A stretch of 64,000 nt of DNA. Source: JAXGXJ01 sp050943595 (GTDB lineage Bacteria; Actinomycetota; Thermoleophilia; RBG-16-64-13). Position 1 is the first letter of the stretch. Every line of letters begins with the position of its first letter. Below, one piece after another: positions 8,807 to 17,258 of the stretch. The notes under the pieces were generated by a model. That model did no database searches and had not been told where the DNA came from. It saw only the letters and a program-made list of their open reading frames with translations. The stretch is taken from positions 76,351-140,350 of the forward strand of contig JBMNPM010000004.1 in NCBI GenBank assembly GCA_050943595.1, read 5' to 3'. A program made the position numbers and the translations under genes.

Positions 8807-9517
8807 ATGGCGTTGACGAAACTGATTCTCTTCGATATCGATGGGACGCTGGTCGATGCGGGGGACCTATCCCGATCCAGCTTTCTCCATGTCGTTGGCC
8901 ACTACGCCGGTGTGCAGGCAACCCTTGATGGGTACTCGCTGTCGGGGAAGACAGATCCCCAGATCATGAGGGAGCTCCTACTCGCCAACGGCCTTTCTTC
9001 TGAACGTGCCGGCCTGGTGCTCAGTGATGCGTTGGAGGCTTACCAATCCCACTATCTGGCGAACCTTCGTGCAGACACGGTCAGACCCTTGGACGGCGCA
9101 GTGGAATTGATTGAGCGCCTGACGGCCGCCGGCCGGACGCGTCTTCTCGTGGGCCTTCTGAGTGGGAACCTGCGAGGGTTGGTTGCACCAAAACTACAGG
9201 TTGCGGGTATTTCGCCGTCGCGGTTCGTGGTGGGCGCGTTTGGCAGCGACAGCGCGGATCGGAATGAGCTTCCAGCGATCGCGGTCGAAAACGCGGAGCG
9301 GCACTGCGGGGTCCGTCTGGGGCCGGAGGATGTTGTGATTGTAGGCGATACTCCGCTCGATGTGGGGTGCGCGCAGTGGTTTGGAGCGGCCTCGGTCGCC
9401 GTCGCCACAGGCGACTTCAGCTGCACGCAACTCGAGCAGGCGCAGCCGACCTGTGTGGTGCCGAGTCTACGCATGTGGAGTGAGGTGGAGCGGACACTGG
9501 GCTTGGCCGCAGTGTAG
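8807..9517 (+). CDS. HAD superfamily phosphatase (phosphoglycolate phosphatase-like)
   Basis: This 236-residue protein has the four HAD motifs: LFDIDGTLVDAG with nucleophile Asp10, a motif II Ser in VGLLSGN near residue 125, and motif IV VGDTPLDVGCAQW near residue 178. The cap between motifs I and II is alpha-helical and starts with SFLHVVGHYAG, which fits the Gph/PGMB subfamily. It likely dephosphorylates a small sugar phosphate or phosphoglycolate in the cytosol. The ATG at 8807 follows GGAGG by a few bases. A dispersed repeat element follows the stop codon. Confidence 0.88.
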   Translation: MALTKLILFDIDGTLVDAGDLSRSSFLHVVGHYAGVQATLDGYSLSGKTDPQIMRELLLANGLSSERAGLVLSDALEAYQSHYLANLRADTVRPLDGAVELIERLTAAGRTRLLVGLLSGNLRGLVAPKLQVAGISPSRFVVGAFGSDSADRNELPAIAVENAERHCGVRLGPEDVVIVGDTPLDVGCAQWFGAASVAVATGDFSCTQLEQAQPTCVVPSLRMWSEVERTLGLAAV

Positions 9518-9519
9518 GA

Positions 9520-9640
9520 GGCTGCTGTTGCCCTTCACGCGCCGCTTTTGGTCACGCTAAAAGCGCTATTCACGCGACCGATGACGTACTATCGTGCCAC
9601 TCAGTGTGTTCTGGGGGCCGAGACCTCGTTTTTCAGTAGC
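9520..9640. repeat. dispersed MITE-like element, copy B
   Basis: A longer copy of the element (about 121 bp), starting GGCTGCTG and ending TTTTTCAGTAGC, so the ends are inverted relative to one another. Its internal part (CACGCGACCGATGACGTACTA) is nearly identical to copy D. The right-hand 40 bp overlap the 3' end of the minus-strand membrane protein gene and supply its last codons and stop. Confidence 0.78.
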
Positions 9641-10830
9641 TTCCTGGCAGACTGCACGTGGCGAAGATCGTAGATGGGGCGGTGGTAATCATAGAGCGTG
9701 ACGAACAGGGTTATGAGCGACGCGAATACGAGCGCCGACTCCACACCGTGTCCGGGGCGCAGGAACGGGATGATGAGTTGGAACAGCAGCACAAAGAAGA
9801 AGTTGAACGCGGCCGTTACCAACAGGACGATCGACGGTGCGAAGGGCGCCCCGAATCGTCGCACGGTCCAGCGCCATACGAAGTCGGTGGCCACGATGGC
9901 TGCTGTAACGAAGAGGGCGGTACGTACACCGTTCGCCCGTAAGTCGGGCAGGATTTGCTGGAAGATCACCGATATTATTCCTACGAGAACGATCTTTTCC
10001 AGAAGGACTGTGGGCTGCAGTTTCAAGGTGTTCTGACGGTGTAGCAACATGGCCTGGATCCGGGGTCGTGATCGCCACGCCGGGCGGGTGATCGTGGATG
10101 TCGAGGCGGCGTCGGCCGAGCGACGCCAGGGTGTCAGCATGCGGTTGAGCCACGAGGATTCTTGCCGGGCGGCTTCTTGCCATCGGGGCTTGGCCCAGCG
10201 ATGTATCACCAGAGCGATGATGGCGGCGATCAAGATCAGTGCCCCGATTATGACAGGCGCTTCTATGATGGCCCGCGCGAACGAGGTATCCAGTGAAGCT
10301 CCTAAGATCTTGGTTTTTATGAAGTCGGTGGCGTCAAGCTTGGCGATATGGATCCACCACTCGTGGGGTAATTTGACGACAAACCATATGATGGCGACGA
10401 CCACCAACATCACGTTACGCGTCAAGCGCAGAGGGTCTCCCTTGCGTCGCACCAGCTCGTAGTAGACGAAGAAGGCTTCGAACACGTTAGGGAAGATGGC
10501 CAGCAGGGTGCGCAGTCCGGTGAGTTCGAAGGCCAGGACTCCGGCCAGGCGATAATAGAAGAGTGCCCGTCCCACGTGGAAGGCAGCCACGTTCTCCCAG
10601 TTGCGCATGGTGGCCAGATAGGCGATGGCCAGGTAGTAGATGTCCAGGGCTTTGTCGTACCCCTGGTACCAGGGGGGATCGATCCCGAAGGCCTGGATGA
10701 TGCTCTGATCGAGGGAATCCAGCACCATACAAGCCAGGATACCGGGCAGGGGATAGCGGGGGATCAGCAGTGGAAGTAGTAGCCGGGTCGCTACGATGAG
10801 ATAGATGGCGAGGAGTGATTCCCAGGTCAT
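9601..10830 (-). CDS. polytopic membrane protein of unknown function
   Basis: This 409-residue protein is not recognised. It begins with a hydrophobic segment (SLLAIYLIVATRLLLPLLIP) and has roughly nine hydrophobic stretches. A polar, Arg/Ser/Thr-rich loop of about 60 residues lies near residues 225-280 and probably sits in the cytoplasm. It contains no cofactor or transport signature I can name. The start overlaps the stop of the TetR gene by 4 bp, so the two form an operon and the regulator probably controls this protein. The C-terminus LLKNEVSAPRTH is encoded within dispersed element B, so the original 3' end may have been replaced. Confidence 0.75.
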   Translation of the reverse strand: MTWESLLAIYLIVATRLLLPLLIPRYPLPGILACMVLDSLDQSIIQAFGIDPPWYQGYDKALDIYYLAIAYLATMRNWENVAAFHVGRALFYYRLAGVLAFELTGLRTLLAIFPNVFEAFFVYYELVRRKGDPLRLTRNVMLVVVAIIWFVVKLPHEWWIHIAKLDATDFIKTKILGASLDTSFARAIIEAPVIIGALILIAAIIALVIHRWAKPRWQEAARQESSWLNRMLTPWRRSADAASTSTITRPAWRSRPRIQAMLLHRQNTLKLQPTVLLEKIVLVGIISVIFQQILPDLRANGVRTALFVTAAIVATDFVWRWTVRRFGAPFAPSIVLLVTAAFNFFFVLLFQLIIPFLRPGHGVESALVFASLITLFVTLYDYHRPIYDLRHVQSARKLLKNEVSAPRTH

Positions 10831-11462
10831 CCGTTGTCCTGCCGGTCGATATCACCGGTAAGATACCGCTGGATGGTGGGGCCTACGGCTCGGACGATGG
10901 TCTCACGCGGAACTGAGGCCACTGCTTCTACGCCGATCACGTACCGACTGAGGAACAGCCCGACTATCGTGCTGTAGATCAGGCCCTCACGAAGCTCTGT
11001 ATCGGACCGGCCGTTGAGGAGGGTGGGGCGTCCTACCATCTCGTCTCGCAGGAATTCGTGGAGAAGTCTGGCGGCCTCTTCGTGCTGCACGGCATTGCGG
11101 AGCATCACAGCGAGGGGGTGCCCGGCGCCCTGGTCCTCCCAGACCCGGCACAGCGTGTCTATGAGTCGCTCGCCCGTGTTCTCGATGTGGCCTTGGAGGC
11201 TGAGCCGGACTGCATCGTCGACATCAGGCGGCCATTCGATGGCCGCCCTAAACAGACCTTCTTTAGAGCTGAAGTAGTGCATCACCAAGGAGGCGTCCAC
11301 GCCGCTCTCAGCCGCTACCGCCCGGATGCTCGTCTGACCGTAGCCCAGAGAAGCGAAAAGGCGCCGCGCGGCCTCCAAAATAACCTTCCGGGTGTCGCTC
11401 TGGCCTGGGGGACGGCCTCTGCGTCTCTGAAGTTTATTCGTTTGTGATGGTTCCTTATTCAA
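10827..11462 (-). CDS. TetR/AcrR family transcriptional regulator
   Basis: A TetR-type repressor of about 211 residues. The N-terminal helix-turn-helix covers about residues 22-65, with ILEAARRLFASLGYGQTSI, AVAAESGVDASLVMHYF and SSKEGLF as the canonical text. The rest is a helical ligand-binding domain of a kind common in actinobacterial TetR proteins. The TTG at 11462 is chosen because GGAGG precedes it by 9 nt; the frame extends to an ATG at 11519 without a ribosome site. It is the first gene of an operon with the membrane protein and is divergent from the radical SAM gene, so it may repress either or both. The inducer is unknown. Confidence 0.9.
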   Translation of the reverse strand: MNKEPSQTNKLQRRRGRPPGQSDTRKVILEAARRLFASLGYGQTSIRAVAAESGVDASLVMHYFSSKEGLFRAAIEWPPDVDDAVRLSLQGHIENTGERLIDTLCRVWEDQGAGHPLAVMLRNAVQHEEAARLLHEFLRDEMVGRPTLLNGRSDTELREGLIYSTIVGLFLSRYVIGVEAVASVPRETIVRAVGPTIQRYLTGDIDRQDNG

Positions 11463-11585
11463 AGGTCGCCACCTCCGCGGGCTTTTATCCAAGGTAGAGA
11501 ACCCAGCGGGTGTATGCAAGCACCGGAACGGGTATGGAAGGATGGAGGACAGAAGAACGGTAGGCAGAAACGAGAGGTTTGGTAC

Positions 11586-11596
11586 ACTTGATAAGT
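11586..11596. promoter_or_regulatory. candidate TetR operator palindrome
   Basis: ACTTGATAAGT is a palindrome with 4-bp arms around a 3-nt centre. It is flanked by partially symmetric GGTAC / GTACTG and lies 20 bp upstream of the -35 element at 11617. TetR proteins usually bind palindromes near their own divergent promoters, so this is a reasonable but unproven site. Confidence 0.35.
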
Positions 11597-11616
11597 ACTG
11601 CCGTAGGCGTGCTTCC

Positions 11617-11645
11617 TTGACAAGGTCATCGGCCGTTCATATAAT
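11617..11645 (+). promoter_or_regulatory. perfect consensus sigma70 promoter
   Basis: TTGACA at 11617-11622 is separated by exactly 17 bp from TATAAT at 11640-11645. It points toward the radical SAM gene, with an expected start near 11652 and an untranslated leader of about 197 nt. The -35 sits inside a CCTTGACAAGG palindrome that could also bind a repressor. Confidence 0.8.
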
Positions 11646-11848
11646 TCGACTGTTGTTGAATAAAGAGAGTCGGTCGTGCACGGCGCGTCGGCCCTTGATG
11701 CGCAGATCATCGTATATACTGGCGACTGCGTCGTCATCGCGCCCTCGTTGGTGGGCTTGCCGGGTTGGCAGAGGTACCTGGGCTATTGCCAACAGCTTCA
11801 GATTGATTTCTCCAGTCAGATGGATCTCAGACCGATCGGAGGATGGCT

Positions 11849-13264
11849 ATGCGTGTTCTCCTTTTGCAGCCGCGAGAGGAAAAGGGGGTTGGTCTCCAAA
11901 GCCTGTTGCGTGTTGAGCCATTGGGTCTGGAGATGATCGCTGGGGCTTTGAGCACGGCCCATGAAGTTGACCTCCTCGATCTGCGGGCGGATGATCGCGA
12001 CTTGGATTCCGTGCTCAGTGATTTTCGTCCAGAGGTGGTCGGCATAAGTTCGTCGTTCACTATGGGGGCGCCGCAGGCGTTGAACATCGCTATGCATGTG
12101 AAGGCGCTCTGCCCAGAGACATTCATTGTCATGGGAGGACAACACCCGTCTCTGTTGCCCACGGACTTCCATCATGAGGCGGTCCATGCCATCGTTGTTG
12201 GAGAAGGTGAGGCGGCCTTCAGGGAGTTGATCGATGCCCTGGCGGTAGACGGGGATCTTGCGACCATTCCCGGCCTCGTTCTCAACCGGCCCGACCGGCA
12301 GGAGTTCACTAAGGTCCGTCGGCCTCTGGCCGATCTCGATACACTGCCGTTTCCTCAGCGCTCTCTTACGCGGCACATCCGTGGGCACTACCATTTGTTT
12401 AGAAGATCGCCCATCGCGTCCATCGAGACGACACGCGGCTGTCCGCACCAGTGCAGCTTCTGTGCGGTGTGGCGCTTTTACCAAGGCAAGGTCCGTTTTA
12501 AGTCCCCTGAGCGCGTGGTACGCGAACTCGAGATGATAGAGGAGCGCGACGTCTTCTTCACCGACGACAACTTCCTGGCCAACGCGAACCGTACGAAGGT
12601 CATCTTGGATTTGATCAGGCAGCGGGGCTTGGATAAACGCTACTTCGTCCAGGCGCGCAGTGATTCTATCGTGAAGCACCCGGATCTCGTGGCGGCCTGG
12701 CGGGACATCGGCCTCGATAACGTGTTCATCGGCTTTGAGAAGCCGGATCAGGATGGACTCGATTCACTGAACAAGCACAACTCAGCGGAGAACAACGAGG
12801 CCGCATTGGACATATTGCGGAAGTTGGGCATCGAACCGCTTACCTCCTTCATCGTGGACCCGGAATACGATCACAGGAGCTTTGAGACGTTACGGGCCTA
12901 TGTTCACAAGCTCCGGTTGAAGAGGCCGCTCTTCTCGGTTCTCACCCCGCTGCCGGGTACTGCCATGTTCGAGGAGGTCAGGGAGCATCTGAGTACTCAC
13001 GATTACCGGTTGTTTGATCTTGTCCACGCGGTTGTGCCTACGCGTCTCGACGTGGCCGACTTTTATCAAGAAATGGCTCGCCTCTATCGCGCGGCGTATC
13101 CGCGCTGGAAGCTTATGTTGGCCCACTTCTTCTTGACAATGGACCGCTTCGTGTCTGCGCGGGCTCGGGCATATTCCAAAGGCGGTATGATGAAGGACGT
13201 CTTTCGCCTCTGCCGGTCCGACGGCTACGGATCACGACATCTCGATAAGATGGCCCAGTCTTAG
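11849..13264 (+). CDS. B12-binding radical SAM protein (HpnR-like)
   Basis: A 471-residue class B radical SAM enzyme. The N-terminal cobalamin-binding Rossmann domain (residues ~1-140) contains VVGISSSFTMG and FIVMGGQHPSLLP. The radical SAM core begins with ETTRGCPHQCSFCAVW near residue 195, whose CxxxCxxC ligates the 4Fe-4S cluster. The C-terminal ~120 residues resemble those of hopanoid C-3 methylase (HpnR) and relatives that methylate unactivated carbon. The substrate is not certain, since no other hopanoid gene is in the window. The second ATG (11849) is chosen because GGAGG lies 6 nt before it but abuts the ATG at 11843. A perfect promoter lies upstream and the TetR operon is divergent. 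Confidence 0.87.
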   Translation: MRVLLLQPREEKGVGLQSLLRVEPLGLEMIAGALSTAHEVDLLDLRADDRDLDSVLSDFRPEVVGISSSFTMGAPQALNIAMHVKALCPETFIVMGGQHPSLLPTDFHHEAVHAIVVGEGEAAFRELIDALAVDGDLATIPGLVLNRPDRQEFTKVRRPLADLDTLPFPQRSLTRHIRGHYHLFRRSPIASIETTRGCPHQCSFCAVWRFYQGKVRFKSPERVVRELEMIEERDVFFTDDNFLANANRTKVILDLIRQRGLDKRYFVQARSDSIVKHPDLVAAWRDIGLDNVFIGFEKPDQDGLDSLNKHNSAENNEAALDILRKLGIEPLTSFIVDPEYDHRSFETLRAYVHKLRLKRPLFSVLTPLPGTAMFEEVREHLSTHDYRLFDLVHAVVPTRLDVADFYQEMARLYRAAYPRWKLMLAHFFLTMDRFVSARARAYSKGGMMKDVFRLCRSDGYGSRHLDKMAQS

Positions 13265-13405
13265 AAACGGCGCTCTCGCGTAAAGGCTATCTCTTAATAA
13301 AGAAGGAGCCGGTAGAGTGCCGTCCCGGGGCAGTCCTTATGGCCTGCTTCTAGGGAGGCAGACCCGTCGGACCCGTCTGGGTGGGGCCAAGTCGGGGGTC
13401 TTTTG

Positions 13406-14191
13406 ATGTCGACCGCGAGTGCATACGGCTTCTGGTTGGGCTCGTTCTTCAGCAGCGAGAAGCTACCCACCTTTGCCCTATTGGTGGGGATGGTGCTCAC
13501 TTTTCTCGGCCTGCGTGTCAATACCCGGCTTATTCGCAGAGGGGTCTCGTGGTGGCCGGGGAACATCCGGCGAGGCGACATCCACGTGCACCACATGGTC
13601 ATCGGCCTGCCGGCGATGTTCGTGGTGGGGGTGGTGGAATTTGCCGTTCGCCCTGGGTCTCCGTGGGTGGAGATACTCGCTCTTCTCTTTGGCGGTGCCG
13701 CCGCCACCGTGTTCGACGAATTCGCCTTAGTGCTTCACCTGAAGGATGTGTATTGGGAACAGGAGGGTCGCAAGTCTATTGTGGCCGTGTTCCTGGGCAC
13801 GTCGTTCACGGCCTTCATGGCCGTGGGACTGATCCCTCTAGGCTACTCCGATCCATTGTCGCAGGGGCGTATCCTCTCATGGGTAGGTATAGGCACTGTG
13901 CTTCTAGGTTTGGTTTTTGTGATAGTGGCCTTCCTCAAGGGGCGCTTCTGGTTGGGGTGGATAGGTCTATTCATCCCGGTTATCGCCTTCTGGGCCGCCA
14001 TTCGTCTGGCGCGGCCCGGCTCCGCGTGGGCCCGCTGGCGTTACGTCACGAGACCGCAGAAGCTGGCCCGCGCTGAGCGGCGGGCCCACGCCTTCGAGCA
14101 CCATTGGGGGAGGCGGCAGAGACGGCTCGTCGACCTGATTGCCGGAGCCCCGAATGAGAGAGGAGGTCACAAGAGGAGAACCCTATTGTGA
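13406..14191 (+). CDS. integral membrane protein with HVHH motif, function unknown
   Basis: This 261-residue protein has about six hydrophobic segments and a basic C-terminal tail rich in Arg, Ala and His (about residues 205-261). A conserved-looking loop near residues 53-62 reads RRGDIHVHHMVIG, and a second near residue 110 reads FDEFALVLHLKDVYW. Together the His, Asp and Glu residues could bind metal or a polar head group. The family is one I recall as a hypothetical membrane protein in Actinobacteria, but I cannot assign a function. A GGGGG stretch precedes the ATG; TTG at 13403 is an alternative. It follows the radical SAM gene by about 140 bp and may be cotranscribed. Confidence 0.75.
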   Translation: MSTASAYGFWLGSFFSSEKLPTFALLVGMVLTFLGLRVNTRLIRRGVSWWPGNIRRGDIHVHHMVIGLPAMFVVGVVEFAVRPGSPWVEILALLFGGAAATVFDEFALVLHLKDVYWEQEGRKSIVAVFLGTSFTAFMAVGLIPLGYSDPLSQGRILSWVGIGTVLLGLVFVIVAFLKGRFWLGWIGLFIPVIAFWAAIRLARPGSAWARWRYVTRPQKLARAERRAHAFEHHWGRRQRRLVDLIAGAPNERGGHKRRTLL

Positions 14192-14272
14192 TGCGCTCTG
14201 GTGATGCGCTCTGCCGGGCGGTGTCTCGCCATCCGTAGAGGAGCCGTCTCCATAGTGCGGGCCACCGCGTAG

Positions 14273-14298
14273 CGAGGACCCCCGTCTGAGGGCCCTCG
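14273..14298. terminator. hairpin downstream of the antiporter gene
   Basis: CGAGGACCC at 14273-14281 pairs with GGGCCCTCG at 14290-14298, with one mismatch and an 8-nt loop. It lies immediately 3' of the minus-strand antiporter gene, between convergent genes. There is no T-tract, so the confidence is low. Confidence 0.35.
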
Positions 14299-14300
14299 TC

Positions 14301-15632
14301 TTATAGAAAGGTGACCAGCGTCACAATCGCCAGGATGGGTACGAGTACGACCAATGCGTACCCCAAGTAGCCTAAGAACGAGGGCATCTTCAGGCCGGAA
14401 TGTTCCGCGATGGCCTTGACGGTGAAGTTTGGTGCGTTTCCTATGTAGGTCAGAGCGCCCATCATTACCGCACCGCAGGAGACGGCGGCTAGGAGTTCGG
14501 CGGGCGAAGATCCCAGCCCTGAGATTATCTGAGATGAAGTAAGGTCGCCCAGCGTGGCTGCCCCAACCTGGCCCTGAGCGATGGAGGCGAAGGCCAGGTA
14601 CGTGGGAGCATTGTCCAGAAAGGCCGACAAACCACCTGTGGCCCAGAAGTAGTGCCAGGGCCGGGTCAGTCCGATACTCTGCGCGTGTGTTTGGAGGAGG
14701 GCTAAGGCCGGGATCATGGTGGCGAAGATGCCGGCGAAGACGATGGCCACCTCGTTGATGGGCCCCCAGGTGAAGCTGTTGGCTTTTCGTGGTCCTCGGG
14801 GGGCGATAGTGAGCGAGAGGACGACCAGGATGGCCATGATGACTTCGCGTACGAAGGGGAAATGGATGCTCTCGCCCAGGCGCAGCCACAAATCGGATAG
14901 CAGGATGGTGACTATCACCAAGACGAGCAGCACGAGGTTCGTGCCTCCCTTGAGTCTCATGGGGACGTAGTCCGCCATGTCGTGGCGGCGGGCCTCCGAT
15001 GGTTCCTTCCGGTAGTAGTAGAGTTCGAGTACCGCATAGACAGCCAGTGTCAGGCCTACGCCCAGAAGCCACTGCGGCCACAGACCGAGGGTCCAGGTGA
15101 AGGGTACACCGCGGAGGAAGCCCAAGAACAGTGGTGGATCGCCCAACGGGGTCAGCATGCCGCCGATGTTGCTCACCACAAAGATGAAGAAGATGGCCGT
15201 GTGCCGACCGTACTTGCGCTCGGAGTTGGCTCTGAGCACTGGGCGGATGAGCACCATGGAAGCCCCCATGGTGCCGATGAGATTGGCCAAGACCGCGCCT
15301 GTGGCCAGGAAGGCCATATTGGTACGTGGGGTGCCAAGGAGGTTGCCTGTGAGATAGATACCTCCGGAGATTACGTAGAGCGCGAAGAGAAGCACGATGA
15401 AGGCTATGTACTCCTCGGCCGTCGCGGCGGCCACTTCGAGGCCCTGGCGGCCGAAGCGGGTGATGATATAGACAACCGTGGGAAGGCCCAGGACCAGCGC
15501 TACCAGGGCCTTGTTCTGATTGCGGTGGTACCAGGAGCCTGCTACCAGAGGCAGGACGGCCACAGCCAGCAACATGCAGACGAAGGGGGCTAGGGTCCAG
15601 AGTTCGAGATGTGCACCCAGCTCGTTACTCAC
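14301..15632 (-). CDS. NhaD/ArsB-like ion transporter (probable Na+/H+ antiporter)
   Basis: This 443-residue protein has about 12 hydrophobic segments and the ion-transporter-superfamily signature in the middle: SNIGGMLTPLGDPPLFLG (near residue 155), followed in the second half by GGLSAFLDNAPTYLAF (near residue 330) and ALTYIGNAPNF (near residue 395). These pseudo-symmetric loops with conserved Asp and Asn residues are typical of NhaD-type sodium:proton antiporters and related carriers. It should use the ion gradient at the cytoplasmic membrane. Its start overlaps the stop of the upstream glycosyltransferase fusion by 4 bp, so the pair is translationally coupled, though a functional link is not obvious. 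Confidence 0.85.
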   Translation of the reverse strand: MSNELGAHLELWTLAPFVCMLLAVAVLPLVAGSWYHRNQNKALVALVLGLPTVVYIITRFGRQGLEVAAATAEEYIAFIVLLFALYVISGGIYLTGNLLGTPRTNMAFLATGAVLANLIGTMGASMVLIRPVLRANSERKYGRHTAIFFIFVVSNIGGMLTPLGDPPLFLGFLRGVPFTWTLGLWPQWLLGVGLTLAVYAVLELYYYRKEPSEARRHDMADYVPMRLKGGTNLVLLVLVIVTILLSDLWLRLGESIHFPFVREVIMAILVVLSLTIAPRGPRKANSFTWGPINEVAIVFAGIFATMIPALALLQTHAQSIGLTRPWHYFWATGGLSAFLDNAPTYLAFASIAQGQVGAATLGDLTSSQIISGLGSSPAELLAAVSCGAVMMGALTYIGNAPNFTVKAIAEHSGLKMPSFLGYLGYALVVLVPILAIVTLVTFL

Positions 15633-17071
15633 TGTAGATCAGCAGGCGTCTCATGCTCAGGTGTGGACGAACGGGTGGGTGGTAGCAGGCCGAGGACGTC
15701 GAGTAGTGAACCGTTCAGCGTGTATGTGGCTGCGTTCTTTACAAGGTCCGATTTGGGTCGGAACGCTACCGATATCCCCGCTTCCCTCAACATACAGATG
15801 TCATTGATACCGTCTCCTACCGCCAGGGTGGACTTCGGTAGGAGTCCTGCGGTCACCTGGAGTTGGCGGATCACGTTGGACTTACAGCAGTCGTGTTCGC
15901 TGCATCCGTTGGTATCGAGCATCAGTGGGGAGAGTGTCAGATCCCCGGTTGCCGTGTGATTTCGAAAATGCATCACGTGGGCCACGCTGAAGTCGGCGAA
16001 GACCCGGCGGCGAATGATCTCTGCGGCGACATGGAAGCTGCCGCTAATGACACCCACTCGATATCCGGCTTTGCGCAGAGTGACGACGGTGTCCACAGCG
16101 CCCTCCATGAGTGGCATGGAGCGGGCCGTCTCTTCAAACACTTCCCAGAAGACTCCTTTGAACAGAGACGCTATGGCACGAGTTCGTTCGACTTCGCGCA
16201 GGAGCTTGCTGCCCAAGATCAGGGCAAGCTCGGACTGAGCCCCGATGCGCTCGGCCAATTCTATGATGAAGCGGCCGTCCAACAGGACTCCGTCCATGCC
16301 GAGAAGCGCGAACCGTCGATGCTCGTGGATGTGGCTTGCCGACGGGACTAGGCTTGCATTGGTCCTTTGTTCGCTTTCCCGTGCCCTGACTATCTGGTTG
16401 ATGTTCAGACGTTCATGTCTCCAGGCACGGTCGAGGACGACCTGAGTGACCTCCCTGGCTATCTCGCCCATGGCCTCAAGTGAGCGGTCTTCATATTCGA
16501 CCCTGCCGACGTCGACCTCCACCACTCGGGCGTTTCTTGCGACCACAGCGTCGATGAGAAGGCCTACGTCGACCCCGTAATCGTCTTCCAGTGGGATGTT
16601 CTTAATGAATGAACGCCGGGCCGCGATCAAACCCGAGATAGGTTGGCCGAATCCGGCTATCTCCGGGAAAAAGGTACCGAGAAGGGGGCGGGCGGTGAGA
16701 ACAGTCACCCGCCCTGGGTCATAAATGAACGTGGCCTTGACCAGGTCGGCCCCGCCGTTGACGAGTGGACTGATCATCTCCTCGACCAGATTGTGGCCGG
16801 TCTCGAGGATGTCGCCGTCGAGAAAGAGGATCATGTCTCCTGTGGCGACCTCTAGCCCATCGGTCATGGCAACGCCCTTACCCAGCAGGGAACTCATTGT
16901 GACTCTAGCTCCGGCCCGCACGGCCATCTCGTACGTGCCGTCGACGGAGCCACCATCGATCACGAGCACTTCAACTACTCGAGGGTCGCGCCGGACGAGA
17001 CTCACCAGGCGCTCGATGGTGTTGGCCGCGTTGAGGACCGGGATGATCACGGAAATCGTTTCTGTCGTCAT
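15629..17071 (-). CDS. glycosyltransferase family 2 - HAD (SerB-like) fusion, HAD nucleophile replaced
   Basis: A 480-residue two-domain protein. Residues 1-~225 are a GT-A fold glycosyltransferase: ISVIIPVLNAANTI at the N-terminus, VLVIDGGSVDGT, and the DxD metal motif in LFLDGDI near residue 87; the overall style resembles glucosyl-3-phosphoglycerate synthase. Residues ~250-460 are a phosphoserine-phosphatase-like HAD domain with motif II VISGSFH, a motif III Lys in CCKSNV and motif IV AVGDGINDICML. Motif I reads ALLGMDGVLL: the nucleophilic Asp is Gly258 (codon GGC instead of GAC), while the acid/base Asp260 remains. The HAD domain is therefore probably inactive as a phosphatase or has a changed role. 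It overlaps the antiporter start by 4 bp. Confidence 0.85.
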   Translation of the reverse strand: MTTETISVIIPVLNAANTIERLVSLVRRDPRVVEVLVIDGGSVDGTYEMAVRAGARVTMSSLLGKGVAMTDGLEVATGDMILFLDGDILETGHNLVEEMISPLVNGGADLVKATFIYDPGRVTVLTARPLLGTFFPEIAGFGQPISGLIAARRSFIKNIPLEDDYGVDVGLLIDAVVARNARVVEVDVGRVEYEDRSLEAMGEIAREVTQVVLDRAWRHERLNINQIVRARESEQRTNASLVPSASHIHEHRRFALLGMDGVLLDGRFIIELAERIGAQSELALILGSKLLREVERTRAIASLFKGVFWEVFEETARSMPLMEGAVDTVVTLRKAGYRVGVISGSFHVAAEIIRRRVFADFSVAHVMHFRNHTATGDLTLSPLMLDTNGCSEHDCCKSNVIRQLQVTAGLLPKSTLAVGDGINDICMLREAGISVAFRPKSDLVKNAATYTLNGSLLDVLGLLPPTRSSTPEHETPADLQ

Positions 17072-17165
17072 TGCGTTGCCTGTTCTGTGGCGGGGCGGTT
17101 GCCCGTCGTATCTGTTGTCGTGACGGCCGGGCGCGATACGGTTGCCCTTGGCGTCGTCATCATTA

Positions 17166-17192
17166 TAGTGAAAGTAGTGAAAGTAGTGAAAG
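17166..17192. repeat. 9-bp tandem repeat, three copies
   Basis: TAGTGAAAG is repeated three times without interruption, in the upstream region of the glycosyltransferase-HAD gene. A role as a regulator-binding or slippage site is possible but not shown. Confidence 0.85.
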
Positions 17193-17258
17193 TTGGTTAC
17201 AAGTCACTAACGTACATCGACGTACGCCGTGCACGAGCCGTGGATCTTGCGCGGGCCG

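Larger units (their letters stand above)
11463..11848. other. 386-bp divergent regulatory region
   Basis: This region separates the TetR operon (minus) from the radical SAM gene (plus). It holds a small palindrome (11586-11596) and a perfect sigma70-type promoter (11617-11645), with a leader of about 190 nt before the plus-strand gene. No coding sequence is supported in the leader; an 86-codon open frame at 11676-11936 mostly overlaps the radical SAM gene and looks spurious. Confidence 0.6.

Noticed and set aside
11816..12679. 287-codon minus-strand frame inside the radical SAM gene
   Set aside because: No recognisable domain, and it is fully opposed to a gene with CxxxCxxC and B12-domain motifs.
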